Positions 8,206 through 17,343 are shown, counted from the first letter of the stretch. The stretch is 64,000 nucleotides of DNA from an uncultured Pseudomonas sp. (GCF_943846705.1 NZ_OX044366.1:558001-622000), one strand, 5' to 3'. Notes: generated by a model from the sequence alone, not told the origin. Numbers and translations are program-made.

Positions 8206-8649
8206 TTCCCTACGTTTTTTTCAGAGCACTAGAACCGACGCCATGCCTGTCATCACCGTATACTTGGCCTTAAAGAGATAACTCACTATTTAGTAAAGCT
8301 TACTAAAGGCATCAGCATCGTCAGGACTAAATATATAGCGCGACTCAGAACTCAAACGACAAATCGCATTCTTGGGCACTTCAACCAGACCATATATTTC
8401 CTAAGCCGGCAAACTCAAGGTACTGACCTAAGCCTCGTGTAAGCGTTCATCCCGCGAAGAAATTTCTACGAAACGAAATGCAAGCTCGATAAAAAACAGC
8501 ATAACTTAGATTACTGCGGTAAGTTTAATCTCTGCAGTGCAATGCAGTTATATCTGTGATGCACATGCAAGCACTTGGATAATCAAATTAGCTAGACAGC
8601 TAGCGAACCCTTCCGACCAAAATCGATGAATGAATCACCACGTGTAACT

Positions 8650-9507
8650 CTAAGTGTTACCTCTGAATGGTTCAGCCAACTGATCTACATATCCCGAGGG
8701 GTAACGACGATCACGCAGGCCGACATCATTACTACTAGGTTGCTTGGCACTGTCGTAGAAGGTTTTGAAGAGCAGATCCCACACCAGCAGGAACTCACCG
8801 AAATTAACCTGGGCATCCTCAAAGTCACGCTTGTGATGCCAGCGATGCGTTTCAGCCACGCCGATAATGCGCCGCAACAATCCTAGCGAGTAGTCCACAT
8901 TGGAATGCTGGAAAGCCAAATGCACTGTAAGTATCCCAAACCAGGCTGCCACCAATTCTGATGGCGTGCCCATCGCGAAAAGTACGAGCAATCCAGGGCC
9001 GGCCATGATTGCGGCATGAAGAGGATGCCGACGCTCTCCATTCATCCAGTAGAGCCGCTCAGCGCTATGATGAGGCTCGTGTAGGTGCCACAGCCAGGGG
9101 ACGTGATGGCTCAGGCGGTGCATGGCATACAAACTCAGGTCCAAGATAGCTGCCACGATGAGCAGTTGTAACCAGAGAGGCAGCCCGGTAGGAAACCCAC
9201 TCAGCTCAGCAGGCACAAGATCCCCCACGCGAGATAGAACAGCGGCAGTGAACTGGATGACCGATAAATTCACGACAAGGTGAATAAAGTCCGTCAGGGT
9301 GTCATCGTGATCGCTGAGCCAGTCCTGCCGGAAAGGCTGGAGTCGCTCCAGGCCAGCTACGCAGCCGACGCCCACGGCTGCCAGTATGGCTGTACTTGGC
9401 CAGTAAGGAATGCCTTGATAGAGCAGCCAGATCATCACTGCCGATATACCACCGAAAATCGCCGGATAACTAAACCAGCGAAGCAAAAACCTCGACGTGC
9501 TGCCCAT
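8650..9507 (-). CDS. Fatty-acid/sterol hydroxylase superfamily membrane protein
   Basis: A 285-residue integral membrane protein of the di-iron fatty acid hydroxylase superfamily. The His clusters expected for the metal site are present: HRLSHH (~130), HEPHHS (~143) and ETHRWHHKRD (~219). Hydrophobic helices flank them (residues ~15-50, 80-130, 160-200). The enzyme would hydroxylate or desaturate a lipid-like substrate in the inner membrane; the substrate cannot be told from sequence. It is the last gene of a minus-strand run copR-copS-65 aa protein-araC-hydroxylase, which hints at membrane adjustment linked to copper or to the AraC regulator. Confidence 0.85.
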   Translation of the reverse strand: MGSTSRFLLRWFSYPAIFGGISAVMIWLLYQGIPYWPSTAILAAVGVGCVAGLERLQPFRQDWLSDHDDTLTDFIHLVVNLSVIQFTAAVLSRVGDLVPAELSGFPTGLPLWLQLLIVAAILDLSLYAMHRLSHHVPWLWHLHEPHHSAERLYWMNGERRHPLHAAIMAGPGLLVLFAMGTPSELVAAWFGILTVHLAFQHSNVDYSLGLLRRIIGVAETHRWHHKRDFEDAQVNFGEFLLVWDLLFKTFYDSAKQPSSNDVGLRDRRYPSGYVDQLAEPFRGNT

Positions 9508-9636
9508 TGTGAACCCTCCATGCAGTAGGTTTCACTTTGAACTGTTCGCCTGCTACAGGCTTGAACGAAGGAGCTGATCACTTAGGATGCGGATACGCAA
9601 ACCGCATCAGCAAAAATATCCCGGTTGAAATGAATA

Positions 9637-10371
9637 TCAGCTTCTTAGCCTCACATGACCGAGCGCTGAAGAGGGGTCGAGCCCAAACAGCGCACGAAAC
9701 GAACGTGAAAAATGGGCTGCGTCGGCAAATCCAGCGGCATGGGCGGCAGCTGTCAGGTTATGGCCGACAGATACGAACCGTAGCGCTACGACCAGCCGAC
9801 TCCATTTGCGATAGCTACGCAGTGGAAGGCCGGTTTGCTCGACAAACCAATGAGAGAAACGGGTGGGCGACAGATGCACAAGCTCGGCCAGTCGCGCCCG
9901 ATCATCTTGCCGCTCCTCAAGCGCCTGAAGCACAGCCCGCATACGCGGATCAGCCGCCTGCGGCATTTTCAGACCCAGCAACCGCCTGACCTCCTCGCGA
10001 ACCAGTTGAGCAGGTAACTCCGGCGTTTCAAGTAGCTGCTCGATGGCCGACGTATTACCTGCCGGGATCGAGACCAGCTGGGCAGCCGCTATACAGTTCA
10101 TGGCACGGGCCTCTTCTGACAGCGCATCGAGGTAGATCGAAAGCACTTCATCGCCTTCAATCTGATGCAGTGTGCCGGCCTTTATGCAGATGGCCGGTGC
10201 AGTAAGCGCCTGACTCTGCGCTCGCACCGTTACTTGGCCGCCAAGGCCAATGGTCACTTGGTGCGCCATGTGGCTATGCCGCTCATGGCTGCCGGTGTAC
10301 CCCAAGAAAATCCCTAGCCCTGGGGACACCCAAGCTTTTCCACGCCAGCAGACACCTTCGGAAATGGCCAT
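9637..10371 (-). CDS. AraC-family transcriptional regulator
   Basis: A 244-residue protein with GAGGGG upstream of ATG. The N-terminal ~130 residues form a cupin-like sensing part with several His (GSHERHSHMAHQV). The C-terminal ~100 residues hold the two AraC helix-turn-helix units (LAELVHLSPTRFSHWFVEQTG; LTAAAHAAGFADAAHFSRSF). The gene lies 9 bases after a small gene and 129 bases ahead of the hydroxylase gene on the same strand, which it may control. The effector is unknown. Confidence 0.85.
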   Translation of the reverse strand: MAISEGVCWRGKAWVSPGLGIFLGYTGSHERHSHMAHQVTIGLGGQVTVRAQSQALTAPAICIKAGTLHQIEGDEVLSIYLDALSEEARAMNCIAAAQLVSIPAGNTSAIEQLLETPELPAQLVREEVRRLLGLKMPQAADPRMRAVLQALEERQDDRARLAELVHLSPTRFSHWFVEQTGLPLRSYRKWSRLVVALRFVSVGHNLTAAAHAAGFADAAHFSRSFRALFGLDPSSALGHVRLRS

Positions 10372-10380
10372 TTGAGCCCC

Positions 10381-10578
10381 TCAGACTTTTGTGTCGTGCT
10401 GCTGTTCGATTTTGCGAATTTCGGCTTGAAAAGCCTCATCCAACAGGTTCGGCTTCTTGCGCCAGGGCTGGCGGTCAGGCTTGCGCTGAGCGGCGTACAA
10501 CAAAATTTCACCACCCGTGGTGGCGACAAAGCTTTGTGCTTGTCGCTCAAGTTCAGCTCTCAACTCGTCTTTGGTCAT
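10381..10578 (-). CDS. Small hypothetical protein downstream of copS
   Basis: A 65-residue protein. The start is taken at ATG 10578 (MTKDELRAELERQAQSF), because AGGGGC lies upstream and a longer frame would run deep into copS. The protein is charged and soluble, with an acidic N-terminal helix and a basic middle (KPDRQPWRKKPNLLDEAF). It begins 10 bases after the copS stop, so it belongs to the copRS transcript. I have no secure family for it. Confidence 0.6.
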   Translation of the reverse strand: MTKDELRAELERQAQSFVATTGGEILLYAAQRKPDRQPWRKKPNLLDEAFQAEIRKIEQQHDTKV

Positions 10579-10588
10579 GATGCCCCTA

Positions 10589-11965
10589 TTATGGCTGCTG
10601 GGGAAATTCCATGTGGAAGGCTGTGGTTCCGTCGCAGGAGGTGCACCAGATCTTTCCTTTGTGGGACTCAACGATGGATCGAGTAATGGCCAAGCCAAGC
10701 CCAGCATTGCTCGGACTGCCTTCACGACGCGCCGGGTCTACTCGATAGAACCGGTCGAAAAGCTTATCCAGGTGCTCCGGTTTGATGGTTTCACCTGGGT
10801 TCGCGATGGTGAGCGTGACAGCACTTGCGGTCGACTTGACCGTTACTAATATCGTCTGTCCGGCAGGTGTATAGCGCAGAGCATTGGACAACAAGTTCGA
10901 GATCGCCCGATCCAGCATCAGCTTGTCACCCAGCACGCTGCCAGTGCCGGTCACAACCAACTGGATGCCTTGCTCGTCTGCTAACAGGTGGTAGTACTCA
11001 ATCAGCTTGGTGGCTACCTCGCTGAGCTCAATACGCTTTTGCTGAGGAATGATCAAGCCGTTGTCCGATTTTGCCAGGAACAGCATGTCATCGATCATTC
11101 GCGACATACGTTTCAGATCGTCTAAATTTGAGTAGAGATTCTCTTCATAAGCTTCGAGATTGCGTTTTTGGGTAAGTACCACCTCGGTATGCGTCATCAG
11201 GTTGCTAAGAGGTGTGCGTAACTCATGAGCGATATCGGCAGAGAAATTTGAGAGCCGAACAAATGCGTCGTCAAGTCTGGCAAGCATCGCATTAAACGAA
11301 GTCACCAACTGCTGAAGCTCAAGGGGGACGGGCCCCAGTGGGATACGCTCTTTCAGTGACCTTGCCGACATAGACGTTGCAACCTGAGTAACCTGTCGCA
11401 GGGGTCTCAATCCACTACGCGCGACCACCCAGCCCAACGCAGCGCTGACCAGTGCGCTAATTACTAGACCGATCCAGAACCACCGCTGCAACGTTTCAAA
11501 GAAATGCACGTGGTTGGTCACATCGAGAATCAGCAAAACCGTTAGGAACGCGGGTTCATCCTCTGTTGATACCGGCGCAGTCATACCTCGGTACTTGTGC
11601 CCATTTTGCTCCCACTCCCACATACCGTAGTCACGGTTGAAGCGGTACTTCTCGGGAACATTGAACAGCTGTGGCTCGGCAAAAAGTACCGTACCGTCGT
11701 TTGCCAGGATGATTGCCGCTAAATCGTGGTGGGCTCCTAACAGCGCTTTTAGCTGAGGCAGCACTCCTTCAAGGTCTGCATGACTGCGGGCGTTGCTCAG
11801 GATTGCCTGGGTCGACTCAAGCTTCTCGTCCAGCGTCTGCTGGTCGAGCATCATAAAATGATGCCGGCTAAAATGATTGAAGCCCAGGCCGGCCACCGTG
11901 AGGACTGCAATAACCGCAAGCATAAACATCAAACTCATACGTGCGGTCAGCGACAGATGCGTCAT
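10589..11965 (-). CDS. copS: Heavy-metal sensor histidine kinase CopS/CusS type
   Basis: A 458-residue membrane kinase. It has a first membrane segment (~8-30), a periplasmic sensing region (~31-160) with His residues, a second membrane segment (~162-187), a HAMP linker and a HisKA domain with the phospho-acceptor His in SADIAHELRTPL. The ATPase domain shows N (ISNLLSNALRY), G1-type and G2-type (GLGLAITRSI) motifs. Length and layout match the heavy-metal sensor kinase family. Its start overlaps the copR stop by 4 bases (ATGA), so the pair is translationally coupled. It probably senses periplasmic copper for the divergent cassette at 12.8 kb. Confidence 0.92.
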   Translation of the reverse strand: MTHLSLTARMSLMFMLAVIAVLTVAGLGFNHFSRHHFMMLDQQTLDEKLESTQAILSNARSHADLEGVLPQLKALLGAHHDLAAIILANDGTVLFAEPQLFNVPEKYRFNRDYGMWEWEQNGHKYRGMTAPVSTEDEPAFLTVLLILDVTNHVHFFETLQRWFWIGLVISALVSAALGWVVARSGLRPLRQVTQVATSMSARSLKERIPLGPVPLELQQLVTSFNAMLARLDDAFVRLSNFSADIAHELRTPLSNLMTHTEVVLTQKRNLEAYEENLYSNLDDLKRMSRMIDDMLFLAKSDNGLIIPQQKRIELSEVATKLIEYYHLLADEQGIQLVVTGTGSVLGDKLMLDRAISNLLSNALRYTPAGQTILVTVKSTASAVTLTIANPGETIKPEHLDKLFDRFYRVDPARREGSPSNAGLGLAITRSIVESHKGKIWCTSCDGTTAFHMEFPQQP

Positions 11966-12645
11966 TCAGACTCCGGTGCATCGAGCATATAACCCATACC
12001 ACGTGAGGTATGAATCAGCTTCAATTCAAAATCATCGTCAATTTTCGCCCGCAAGCGTCGGATAGCCACCTCGATCACATTGGTGTCGCTGTCAAAATTC
12101 ATGTCCCATACCTGAGAAGCGATCAACGACTTGGGAAGGACTTCGCCGCGGCGGCGCAGCAGTAGTTCCAGTAACGCGAACTCCTTCGCGGTCAGGTCAA
12201 TTCGCTTGCCACTGCGCACGGCACGCCGCTTAAGCAGATCAACTTCAAGGTCGGCTATTTTCATGGTGGTCTGCGTGGGCGAACTATTGCCGCGCCGCAG
12301 TAATGTTCTGACGCGCGCTAACAACTCAGAAAAGGCGAATGGCTTGACTAGGTAGTCGTCCGCCCCCAGTTCTAAGCCTTTCACGCGATCTTCAACACCG
12401 TCACGGGCCGTCAAAAATAGTACCGGCACATCCTTGCCTGCAGCACGAACCATCCGCAGGACTTCCCAGCCATCTAGGCCAGGCATCATCACGTCCAGAA
12501 TCAACAGGTCATAGGCTTCGCTCAGTGCATGCTGAAGCGCATCCGTTCCCGTCATAACACGGTCGACGTTGAATCCAGCCTCTGTGAGGCCCTGTTGCAG
12601 GTAAGTGCCTGTTTTTGGCTCGTCTTCAGCGACCAGAAGTTTCAT
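11962..12645 (-). CDS. copR: OmpR-family heavy-metal response regulator CopR type
   Basis: A 227-residue regulator starting at ATG 12645 (MKLLVAEDEPKTGTYLQQGL); the TTG five codons upstream is not needed. The receiver domain (1-~115) has the acidic pair ED, the phospho-acceptor Asp in LLILDVMMPGLDGWE and the Lys in YLVKPFAF. A winged-helix OmpR/PhoB DNA-binding domain (~125-225) follows, ending TSRGMGYML. It is divergent from the PtrA-like gene at 12852, and a CopR-type box lies in the 206-base gap between them at 12709. That fits control of the copper cassette and itself. Confidence 0.92.
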   Translation of the reverse strand: MKLLVAEDEPKTGTYLQQGLTEAGFNVDRVMTGTDALQHALSEAYDLLILDVMMPGLDGWEVLRMVRAAGKDVPVLFLTARDGVEDRVKGLELGADDYLVKPFAFSELLARVRTLLRRGNSSPTQTTMKIADLEVDLLKRRAVRSGKRIDLTAKEFALLELLLRRRGEVLPKSLIASQVWDMNFDSDTNVIEVAIRRLRAKIDDDFELKLIHTSRGMGYMLDAPESE

Positions 12646-12708
12646 GCGGGCTGTTCCCAAATTTTGAGTAGCCTGAGTGTGCAGTCAAATCCCCCTCCCA
12701 ACCACAAG

Positions 12709-12724
12709 CTGACGAAAATGTAAT
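12709..12724 (+). promoter_or_regulatory. CopR-type box in the copR/copper-cassette divergent promoter
   Basis: CTGACGAAAATGTAAT differs at one position from the box at 54018 ahead of the copA multicopper oxidase and at two from 53663. By location it would control the operon at 12852 and copRS. Confidence 0.7.
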
Positions 12725-12851
12725 CCTAGCCTCATGTATCTGTAAGGATGACTTGTCTAGGGTGCAGGCATGAGCACTAGGTTGTGCTCTTGGCCCTCGA
12801 GTGCATAACGACGCCGAGAGCCGCCACAGTTTTAACTGAGGAGACTGCCCA

Positions 12852-13211
12852 ATGAAATTGCTTAAGCCTTTAATTCTGGTTGGTTCACTTCTACTTTCTT
12901 CCGTTGTTTGGGCCGAGGGTGGGGGTGACCGCCTCTTCGAGCGCATGGAGGATATGCGCGACAAAGCTGAAGCGGTACTGATTCAGGCGGAAAAAGCCCC
13001 GGCAAGCGAGCGCCATGTGCACATGAAAGAGCACATGGGGATGCTAGGCGACATGATGAGTCAGCTCCACAGTCAGCACCCGGATCCAGGTATTACCACT
13101 GAAGAACATCTCGCATGGATGGAGCGACACGACAAACTGGTTGATGACGTCCTCGCGCAAATGATTCGTGAGCACAAGCTCATGATGGCTGATAAAGAGT
13201 GCCACCCTTAA
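12852..13211 (+). CDS. Secreted PtrA-like protein, His/Met-rich
   Basis: A 119-residue protein behind GAGGAG. A signal peptide of ~22 residues ends at VWA-EGGGDR. The AEGGGDRLFERM sequence after cleavage is shared with the proteins at 53800 and 60587 and loosely with 31510, and resembles the N-terminal domain of the copper-induced co-regulatory protein PtrA of Pseudomonas. Unlike the others, this one has a long tail rich in His and Met (HVHMKEHMGMLGDMM), likely metal-binding. It is the first gene after the CopR-type box, so it is probably copper-induced and periplasmic. Its exact role is unknown. Confidence 0.75.
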   Translation: MKLLKPLILVGSLLLSSVVWAEGGGDRLFERMEDMRDKAEAVLIQAEKAPASERHVHMKEHMGMLGDMMSQLHSQHPDPGITTEEHLAWMERHDKLVDDVLAQMIREHKLMMADKECHP

Positions 13212-13293
13212 GAATTCCCATCTTCAAGGCCTTCATGATTGCTCCTTTGGCCTAGCGGCGCCTCGACGGTGCCGCATTTTTTCAAGCTTACTA

Positions 13294-13330
13294 ATTTGTA
13301 GTTTTGGGGTAAGCCCCCCGGCAGGATGCG
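13294..13330 (+). repeat. Leader repeat, copy 1
   Basis: TTTGTAGTTTTGGGGTAAGC begins at 13295 and matches the sequence at 13993 (copy 2) except for two bases, then diverges. Each copy lies 70-85 bases ahead of a cupredoxin gene, so it probably carries a shared regulatory or promoter element. Confidence 0.7.
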
Positions 13331-13373
13331 GGGAATAGCATGAGATTTCCAACCACCTCAATGAGGTCTCATC

Positions 13374-13931
13374 ATGAAACGTTCACCGTCACAACTTTTG
13401 GTCACAGCACTTCTCTTCGTAGCTGTAACTCAAGCCTCTGCGCAAACTTCCAGCAGTGCACCCAACATTGACCAGCAGACCCAAGCGACCCCCTCTACGC
13501 GTACCGTTTTCATCAAGATGGATGACATCAGCTACGGCCAGAAATCTATCGATGTGAGGCCTGGCGAAACTGTCCGCTTCGTGTTGAAGAATGAAGGAGC
13601 GCTGATGCACGAATTCAATATCGGTAAAGCCGTATCGCAACTGAATCATCAACGCGAAATGGCAGCCTTGTTCAAAGACGGCACACTGACGCCAACAGGC
13701 AAAGCAAAGTCCATCGTCTGGCATGAACGGTCGGGCCTAGGAGACTCCAACCCACCGGGTATCCCTGAAGTCGTTGAAGCAGCACATGATGACCCTAACG
13801 CCATACTTGTTGAGCCCGGAACTACCAAGGAGTTTGTCTGGACCTTCAGCGACTCGGCCAACCTCAACTTCGCCTGCACCCTCCCTGGACATTATCAAGC
13901 GGGGATGGTCGGTGAGTTCGTACTTCGCTGA
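13374..13931 (+). CDS. Periplasmic cupredoxin-domain protein, copy 1
   Basis: A 185-residue protein with a signal peptide (~23 residues, ending ASA). The cupredoxin (plastocyanin/azurin-like) domain spans ~45-185: VRPGETVRFVLKNEG is the family signature, His in LMHEFNIG is the first type-1 copper ligand, and CTLPGHYQAGM supplies the Cys, His and Met ligands. It is longer than plastocyanin because of an insert (~80-130). It is paralogous to the next gene, with a shared leader repeat. It probably binds or ferries copper in the periplasm, similar to CopI-type cupredoxins. Confidence 0.88.
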   Translation: MKRSPSQLLVTALLFVAVTQASAQTSSSAPNIDQQTQATPSTRTVFIKMDDISYGQKSIDVRPGETVRFVLKNEGALMHEFNIGKAVSQLNHQREMAALFKDGTLTPTGKAKSIVWHERSGLGDSNPPGIPEVVEAAHDDPNAILVEPGTTKEFVWTFSDSANLNFACTLPGHYQAGMVGEFVLR

Positions 13932-13991
13932 CTCAATAACCAGCGGCCCAGCAAAAGCTAGGCCGCACCTGACTTCAGTACATCTTTCGAG

Positions 13992-14028
13992 TTTGTAGTT
14001 TTCGCGTAAGCCAACTGACAGCATTGCC
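13992..14028 (+). repeat. Leader repeat, copy 2
   Basis: TTTGTAGTTTTCGCGTAAGC at 13993 repeats the element at 13295 ahead of the second cupredoxin gene. Confidence 0.7.
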
Positions 14029-14076
14029 TGGTTAGCATCGATATTGTGCCCAACAACTCCATTTCAGAGATTCATT

Positions 14077-14610
14077 ATGAAAACCAAACTAACTTCATTT
14101 TTTCTCGCCACAACCCTGGTTTTCTCGGCCTCTGCTGCCATGGCTAACCCGAGCCATAGTAAAAGCGCTATAGGCCAACCAGGAGACGCCAAGCAAGCTG
14201 ATCGCACCATCGAAATCAAGATGGGCGATATCTTCTTCGAACCGAAGAGTATTGATATCACAGCGGGAGAAACCGTCCGCTTCGTGCTCAAGAATGAGGG
14301 CTCGCTGCTGCATGAATTCAACCTGGGCATGGCAGCTGCACATGCCGCCCATCAAAAAGAAATGGCCGCAATGTTTCAGAACGGCACACTTTCCCCAACG
14401 GGCGCACAGGACATGAGCAACATGGATCACGCCATGGGCGGGATGAAGATGGTCGGCATGAAACACGACGATCCAAACAGCGTCTTGATCGAGCCGGGAG
14501 CCACTGAAGAACTGGTATGGGCCTTTACCAAGGCAACGGGCCTTGAGTTCGCCTGCAACATCCCAGGTCATTACCAATCGGGGATGGTCGGCAAAGTGAA
14601 CGTACGCTAA
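14077..14610 (+). CDS. Periplasmic cupredoxin-domain protein, copy 2
   Basis: A 177-residue protein starting at ATG 14077 (MKTKLTSFFLATTLVFSASA), the first residue of a clear signal peptide. It is a paralog of the gene at 13374: both share ITAGETVRFVLKNEG-type and LxHEFN sequences. CNIPGHYQSGM holds the copper-ligand Cys, His and Met near the C-terminus. The insert differs by being Met-rich (MSNMDHAMGGMKMVGMKHDD), adding likely Cu(I) sites. Tandem duplication of gene plus leader is the simplest origin. It is part of the plus-strand copper cassette. Confidence 0.88.
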   Translation: MKTKLTSFFLATTLVFSASAAMANPSHSKSAIGQPGDAKQADRTIEIKMGDIFFEPKSIDITAGETVRFVLKNEGSLLHEFNLGMAAAHAAHQKEMAAMFQNGTLSPTGAQDMSNMDHAMGGMKMVGMKHDDPNSVLIEPGATEELVWAFTKATGLEFACNIPGHYQSGMVGKVNVR

Positions 14611-14713
14611 TCGTTGAGTTTGGATTGATACAGGTCAATCGCCTGAGCGCAGTAGAGACTATTATCATTTGCTATCCCACCAGTACCGCCTCAACTCAAA
14701 CGAGGACCGAGCT

Positions 14714-14959
14714 ATGGACCACTCCCACCGCCCAGGCTCTGAATTGCCATTTTGGAAAAGCAAAATTGGCATTGCGCTGATCATGCTGGCCGTCATCGGC
14801 GTGTTTTATGTGGCCCGCGAGCATTTTGGCCACCTGTCTCAGGCACTGCCTTACTTGATTCTACTGCTGTGCCCACTGATGCACATGTTCGGCCACAACC
14901 ATGGTGGGCACTCCCATCAGGATGGTGCCGATACCCCCAAGGACGACAACCGGAAGTAA
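14714..14959 (+). CDS. DUF2933 small membrane protein
   Basis: An 81-residue protein starting at ATG 14714 (MDHSHRPGSELPFWKSK). Two membrane helices (~15-32 and ~42-58) match DUF2933, including YLILLLCPLMHMFGHNHGGH with a C-P-L-M-H-M metal-ligand-like stretch and His at both ends. It lies 5 bases ahead of the copper ATPase gene, a pairing commonly seen in copper and silver clusters. Its exact role is unknown; a membrane copper-handling role is inferred. Confidence 0.8.
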   Translation: MDHSHRPGSELPFWKSKIGIALIMLAVIGVFYVAREHFGHLSQALPYLILLLCPLMHMFGHNHGGHSHQDGADTPKDDNRK

Positions 14960-14964
14960 GCACT

Positions 14965-17343
14965 ATGCACACCACCTCGTGCCATCTTGACCATGACCAT
15001 GACCATGACCATTCCAAGCATCAGGAAGACCAACATGGGGGCCAGCACGATCCGGTGTGCGGCATGGCCGTCAAGCCAGACAGCCCATTTAGTGAGAACC
15101 ACGAAGGTCAGACACACCGCTTCTGCAGCGCGAAATGCCAGGAAAAGTTCAGGGCAGCACCTAGCCGCTATGTGAAGCCTCCCCAGCATGCGGAACATCA
15201 GCATCATGAAGCTGCGCCGCCCTCACCAGGTGCCACAGGGGCTGCAGAATACACCTGCCCGATGCATCCGGAAATACGCCAGCCAAGACCTGGTAATTGC
15301 CCCATCTGCGGCATGACCTTGGAGGCAGTGATTCCGGAGCTGGAGGAAGAGGAGAGTTCAGAGCTCCAGGATTTCACCCAGCGATTCTGGTGGACACTCC
15401 CGCTCACGATTATCGTCACGGTCTTGGCGATGGCCGGCCACTCATTAACGCTATTCCATGGTGCAACGCAGAACTGGGTTGAGCTTGCCTTGGCGACGCC
15501 TGTGACGCTCTGGGGCGGCTGGGTATTCTTTGCCCGAGGCATCGATTCGATCCGCCATCGCAGCCCAAATATGTGGACACTGATTGGCCTGGGCACAGCG
15601 GCAGCCTACCTATACAGCGTTGCAGCGACCCTTGCCCCACAGCTGTTTCCCCAAGCGTTCTTCCAGGACGGACGTATTGGCGTCTACTTCGAGGCTGCGG
15701 CAGTGATCATCTCGCTGACGCTATTGGGCCAGATGCTCGAACTCAAGGCCCGCTCACAAACCTCAGCCGCCATTAAATCGCTATTGGGCCTGGCCCCTAA
15801 AACCGCGCGGCGCATCAACCCTGACGGCCAGGAAGAAGATGTGCCGTTGACCCATGTGCACCTGGGCGACCATCTGCGAGTACGTCCCGGTGAGAAAGTC
15901 CCAGTGGACGGAACCGTTCTCGAAGGTGAGAGCGCCGTCGATGAGGCCATGCTGACCGGCGAACCGCTACCGGTAACCAAGCGCGTTGGCGATCCGCTGA
16001 TCGGCGCAACTATGAATACCCACGGTAGCCTGGTCATGCAGGCGGAGAAGGTGGGGGCCGATACCATGCTGTCCCAGATCGTGCAGATGGTCGCCCGGGC
16101 GCAGCGCTCCAAGGCCCCCATGCAGCGCATGGCCGATGCAGTCGCGGGCTATTTCGTGCTCGGCGTGATCGCCATCGCGATCCTCACGTTCTTCGGCTGG
16201 GGCTTGTTCGGCCCGGAGTCGGGCTGGGTATTCGGCCTGATCAACGCGGTTGCCGTACTAATCATTGCCTGCCCTTGCGCACTGGGCTTGGCGACCCCCA
16301 TGTCGGTGATGGTCTCGACCGGCAAAGCTGCCACCAGTGGCGTCTTGTTCCGCGATGCCAGTGCCATAGAGAACCTGTGCAAGATCGATACGCTGATCGT
16401 CGACAAGACCGGCACGCTGACCGAGGGACGGCCTGTATTTCATAGCGCTGAGGGTAGCGGTCAGTTCGCGCCGGACGAGGTGCTGCGCTTGGCTGCAAGC
16501 CTCGATCAAGGCAGCGAGCATCCGCTGGCCCATGCAATCGTTGACCACGCCCGCGCACAAGGCGTTGAATTGGCCAAACCGGGTTCTTTCGAGTCGGGCT
16601 CAGGCATTGGTGTGCGTGGCCACGTGGACGGTCGACAACTTCAACTGGGTAATACGGCGCTGATGGAAGAGGCCGGAGTAGATGTCACCCCTCTGCGCAA
16701 CCGTGCAGAGCAACTTCGACTGGAGGGCATCAGCATTATTTACTTGGCGGTAGATGGCGTACTGGCAGGGCTGCTGGCTGTCTCTGACCCGATCAAACCG
16801 ACCGCCAAGCAAGCAGTCATCCGGCTTCAAGAGGTCGATGTGAAAGTCATCATGGCCACCGGTGATGGGCTCACGACCGCAAGAGCTGTGGCCAAGGAAC
16901 TGGGTATCGAAGAAGTCCATGGCGAGGTTAAACCTCAGGACAAGGAAAAGCTGGTGGCCGACCTGCAGAGCTACGGCCGCCGAGTGGCTATGGCTGGCGA
17001 CGGCATCAACGATGCCCCCGCACTGGCCCGTGCCGATGTCGGTATCGCGATGGGAACCGGTACTGACGTGGCCATGAACAGTGCTCAGGTGACCTTGGTC
17101 AAAGGTGATCTGATGGGCATCTTACGGGCAAGAACCTTGTCCGTAGCCACGGTGAAAAATATGCGCCAGAACCTGGCCTTTGCCTTCATCTACAACGCAA
17201 TGGGCATACCACTCGCGGCAGGGTTGTTCTACCCCCTGACCGGTCACCTGCTATCACCCATGATTGCGGCTTTGGCCATGAGCGTCAGCTCGGCATCGGT
17301 TGTATTCAATGCATTGAGGCTGCGGAAAATCCGCATCGACTGA
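14965..17343 (+). CDS. copA: Copper-exporting P1B-type ATPase with YHS-like N-terminus
   Basis: A 792-residue protein starting at ATG 14965; a longer in-frame start would overlap the DUF2933 gene. It begins with a His/Asp run (HLDHDHDHDHSKHQ), a YHS/TRASH-type element (HDPVCGMAV...CSAKCQEKF), and a heavy-metal-binding domain (YTCPMHPEI...GNCPICGM), instead of a classical GMTCxxC domain. The P-type core has IACPCALGLATP in the membrane, TGEPLP, phosphorylation motif DKTGTLTEG, SEHPLA and GDGINDAPALA. This layout is typical of Cu+ (or Ag+) exporters moving metal from cytoplasm to periplasm. It is the main efflux pump of the first copper cassette. Confidence 0.92.
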   Translation: MHTTSCHLDHDHDHDHSKHQEDQHGGQHDPVCGMAVKPDSPFSENHEGQTHRFCSAKCQEKFRAAPSRYVKPPQHAEHQHHEAAPPSPGATGAAEYTCPMHPEIRQPRPGNCPICGMTLEAVIPELEEEESSELQDFTQRFWWTLPLTIIVTVLAMAGHSLTLFHGATQNWVELALATPVTLWGGWVFFARGIDSIRHRSPNMWTLIGLGTAAAYLYSVAATLAPQLFPQAFFQDGRIGVYFEAAAVIISLTLLGQMLELKARSQTSAAIKSLLGLAPKTARRINPDGQEEDVPLTHVHLGDHLRVRPGEKVPVDGTVLEGESAVDEAMLTGEPLPVTKRVGDPLIGATMNTHGSLVMQAEKVGADTMLSQIVQMVARAQRSKAPMQRMADAVAGYFVLGVIAIAILTFFGWGLFGPESGWVFGLINAVAVLIIACPCALGLATPMSVMVSTGKAATSGVLFRDASAIENLCKIDTLIVDKTGTLTEGRPVFHSAEGSGQFAPDEVLRLAASLDQGSEHPLAHAIVDHARAQGVELAKPGSFESGSGIGVRGHVDGRQLQLGNTALMEEAGVDVTPLRNRAEQLRLEGISIIYLAVDGVLAGLLAVSDPIKPTAKQAVIRLQEVDVKVIMATGDGLTTARAVAKELGIEEVHGEVKPQDKEKLVADLQSYGRRVAMAGDGINDAPALARADVGIAMGTGTDVAMNSAQVTLVKGDLMGILRARTLSVATVKNMRQNLAFAFIYNAMGIPLAAGLFYPLTGHLLSPMIAALAMSVSSASVVFNALRLRKIRID

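Noticed and set aside
14980..15015. Short CATGAC tandem repeat near the start of the copper ATPase gene
   Set aside because: It encodes the His-Asp run of the metal-binding N-terminus; not a separate element.
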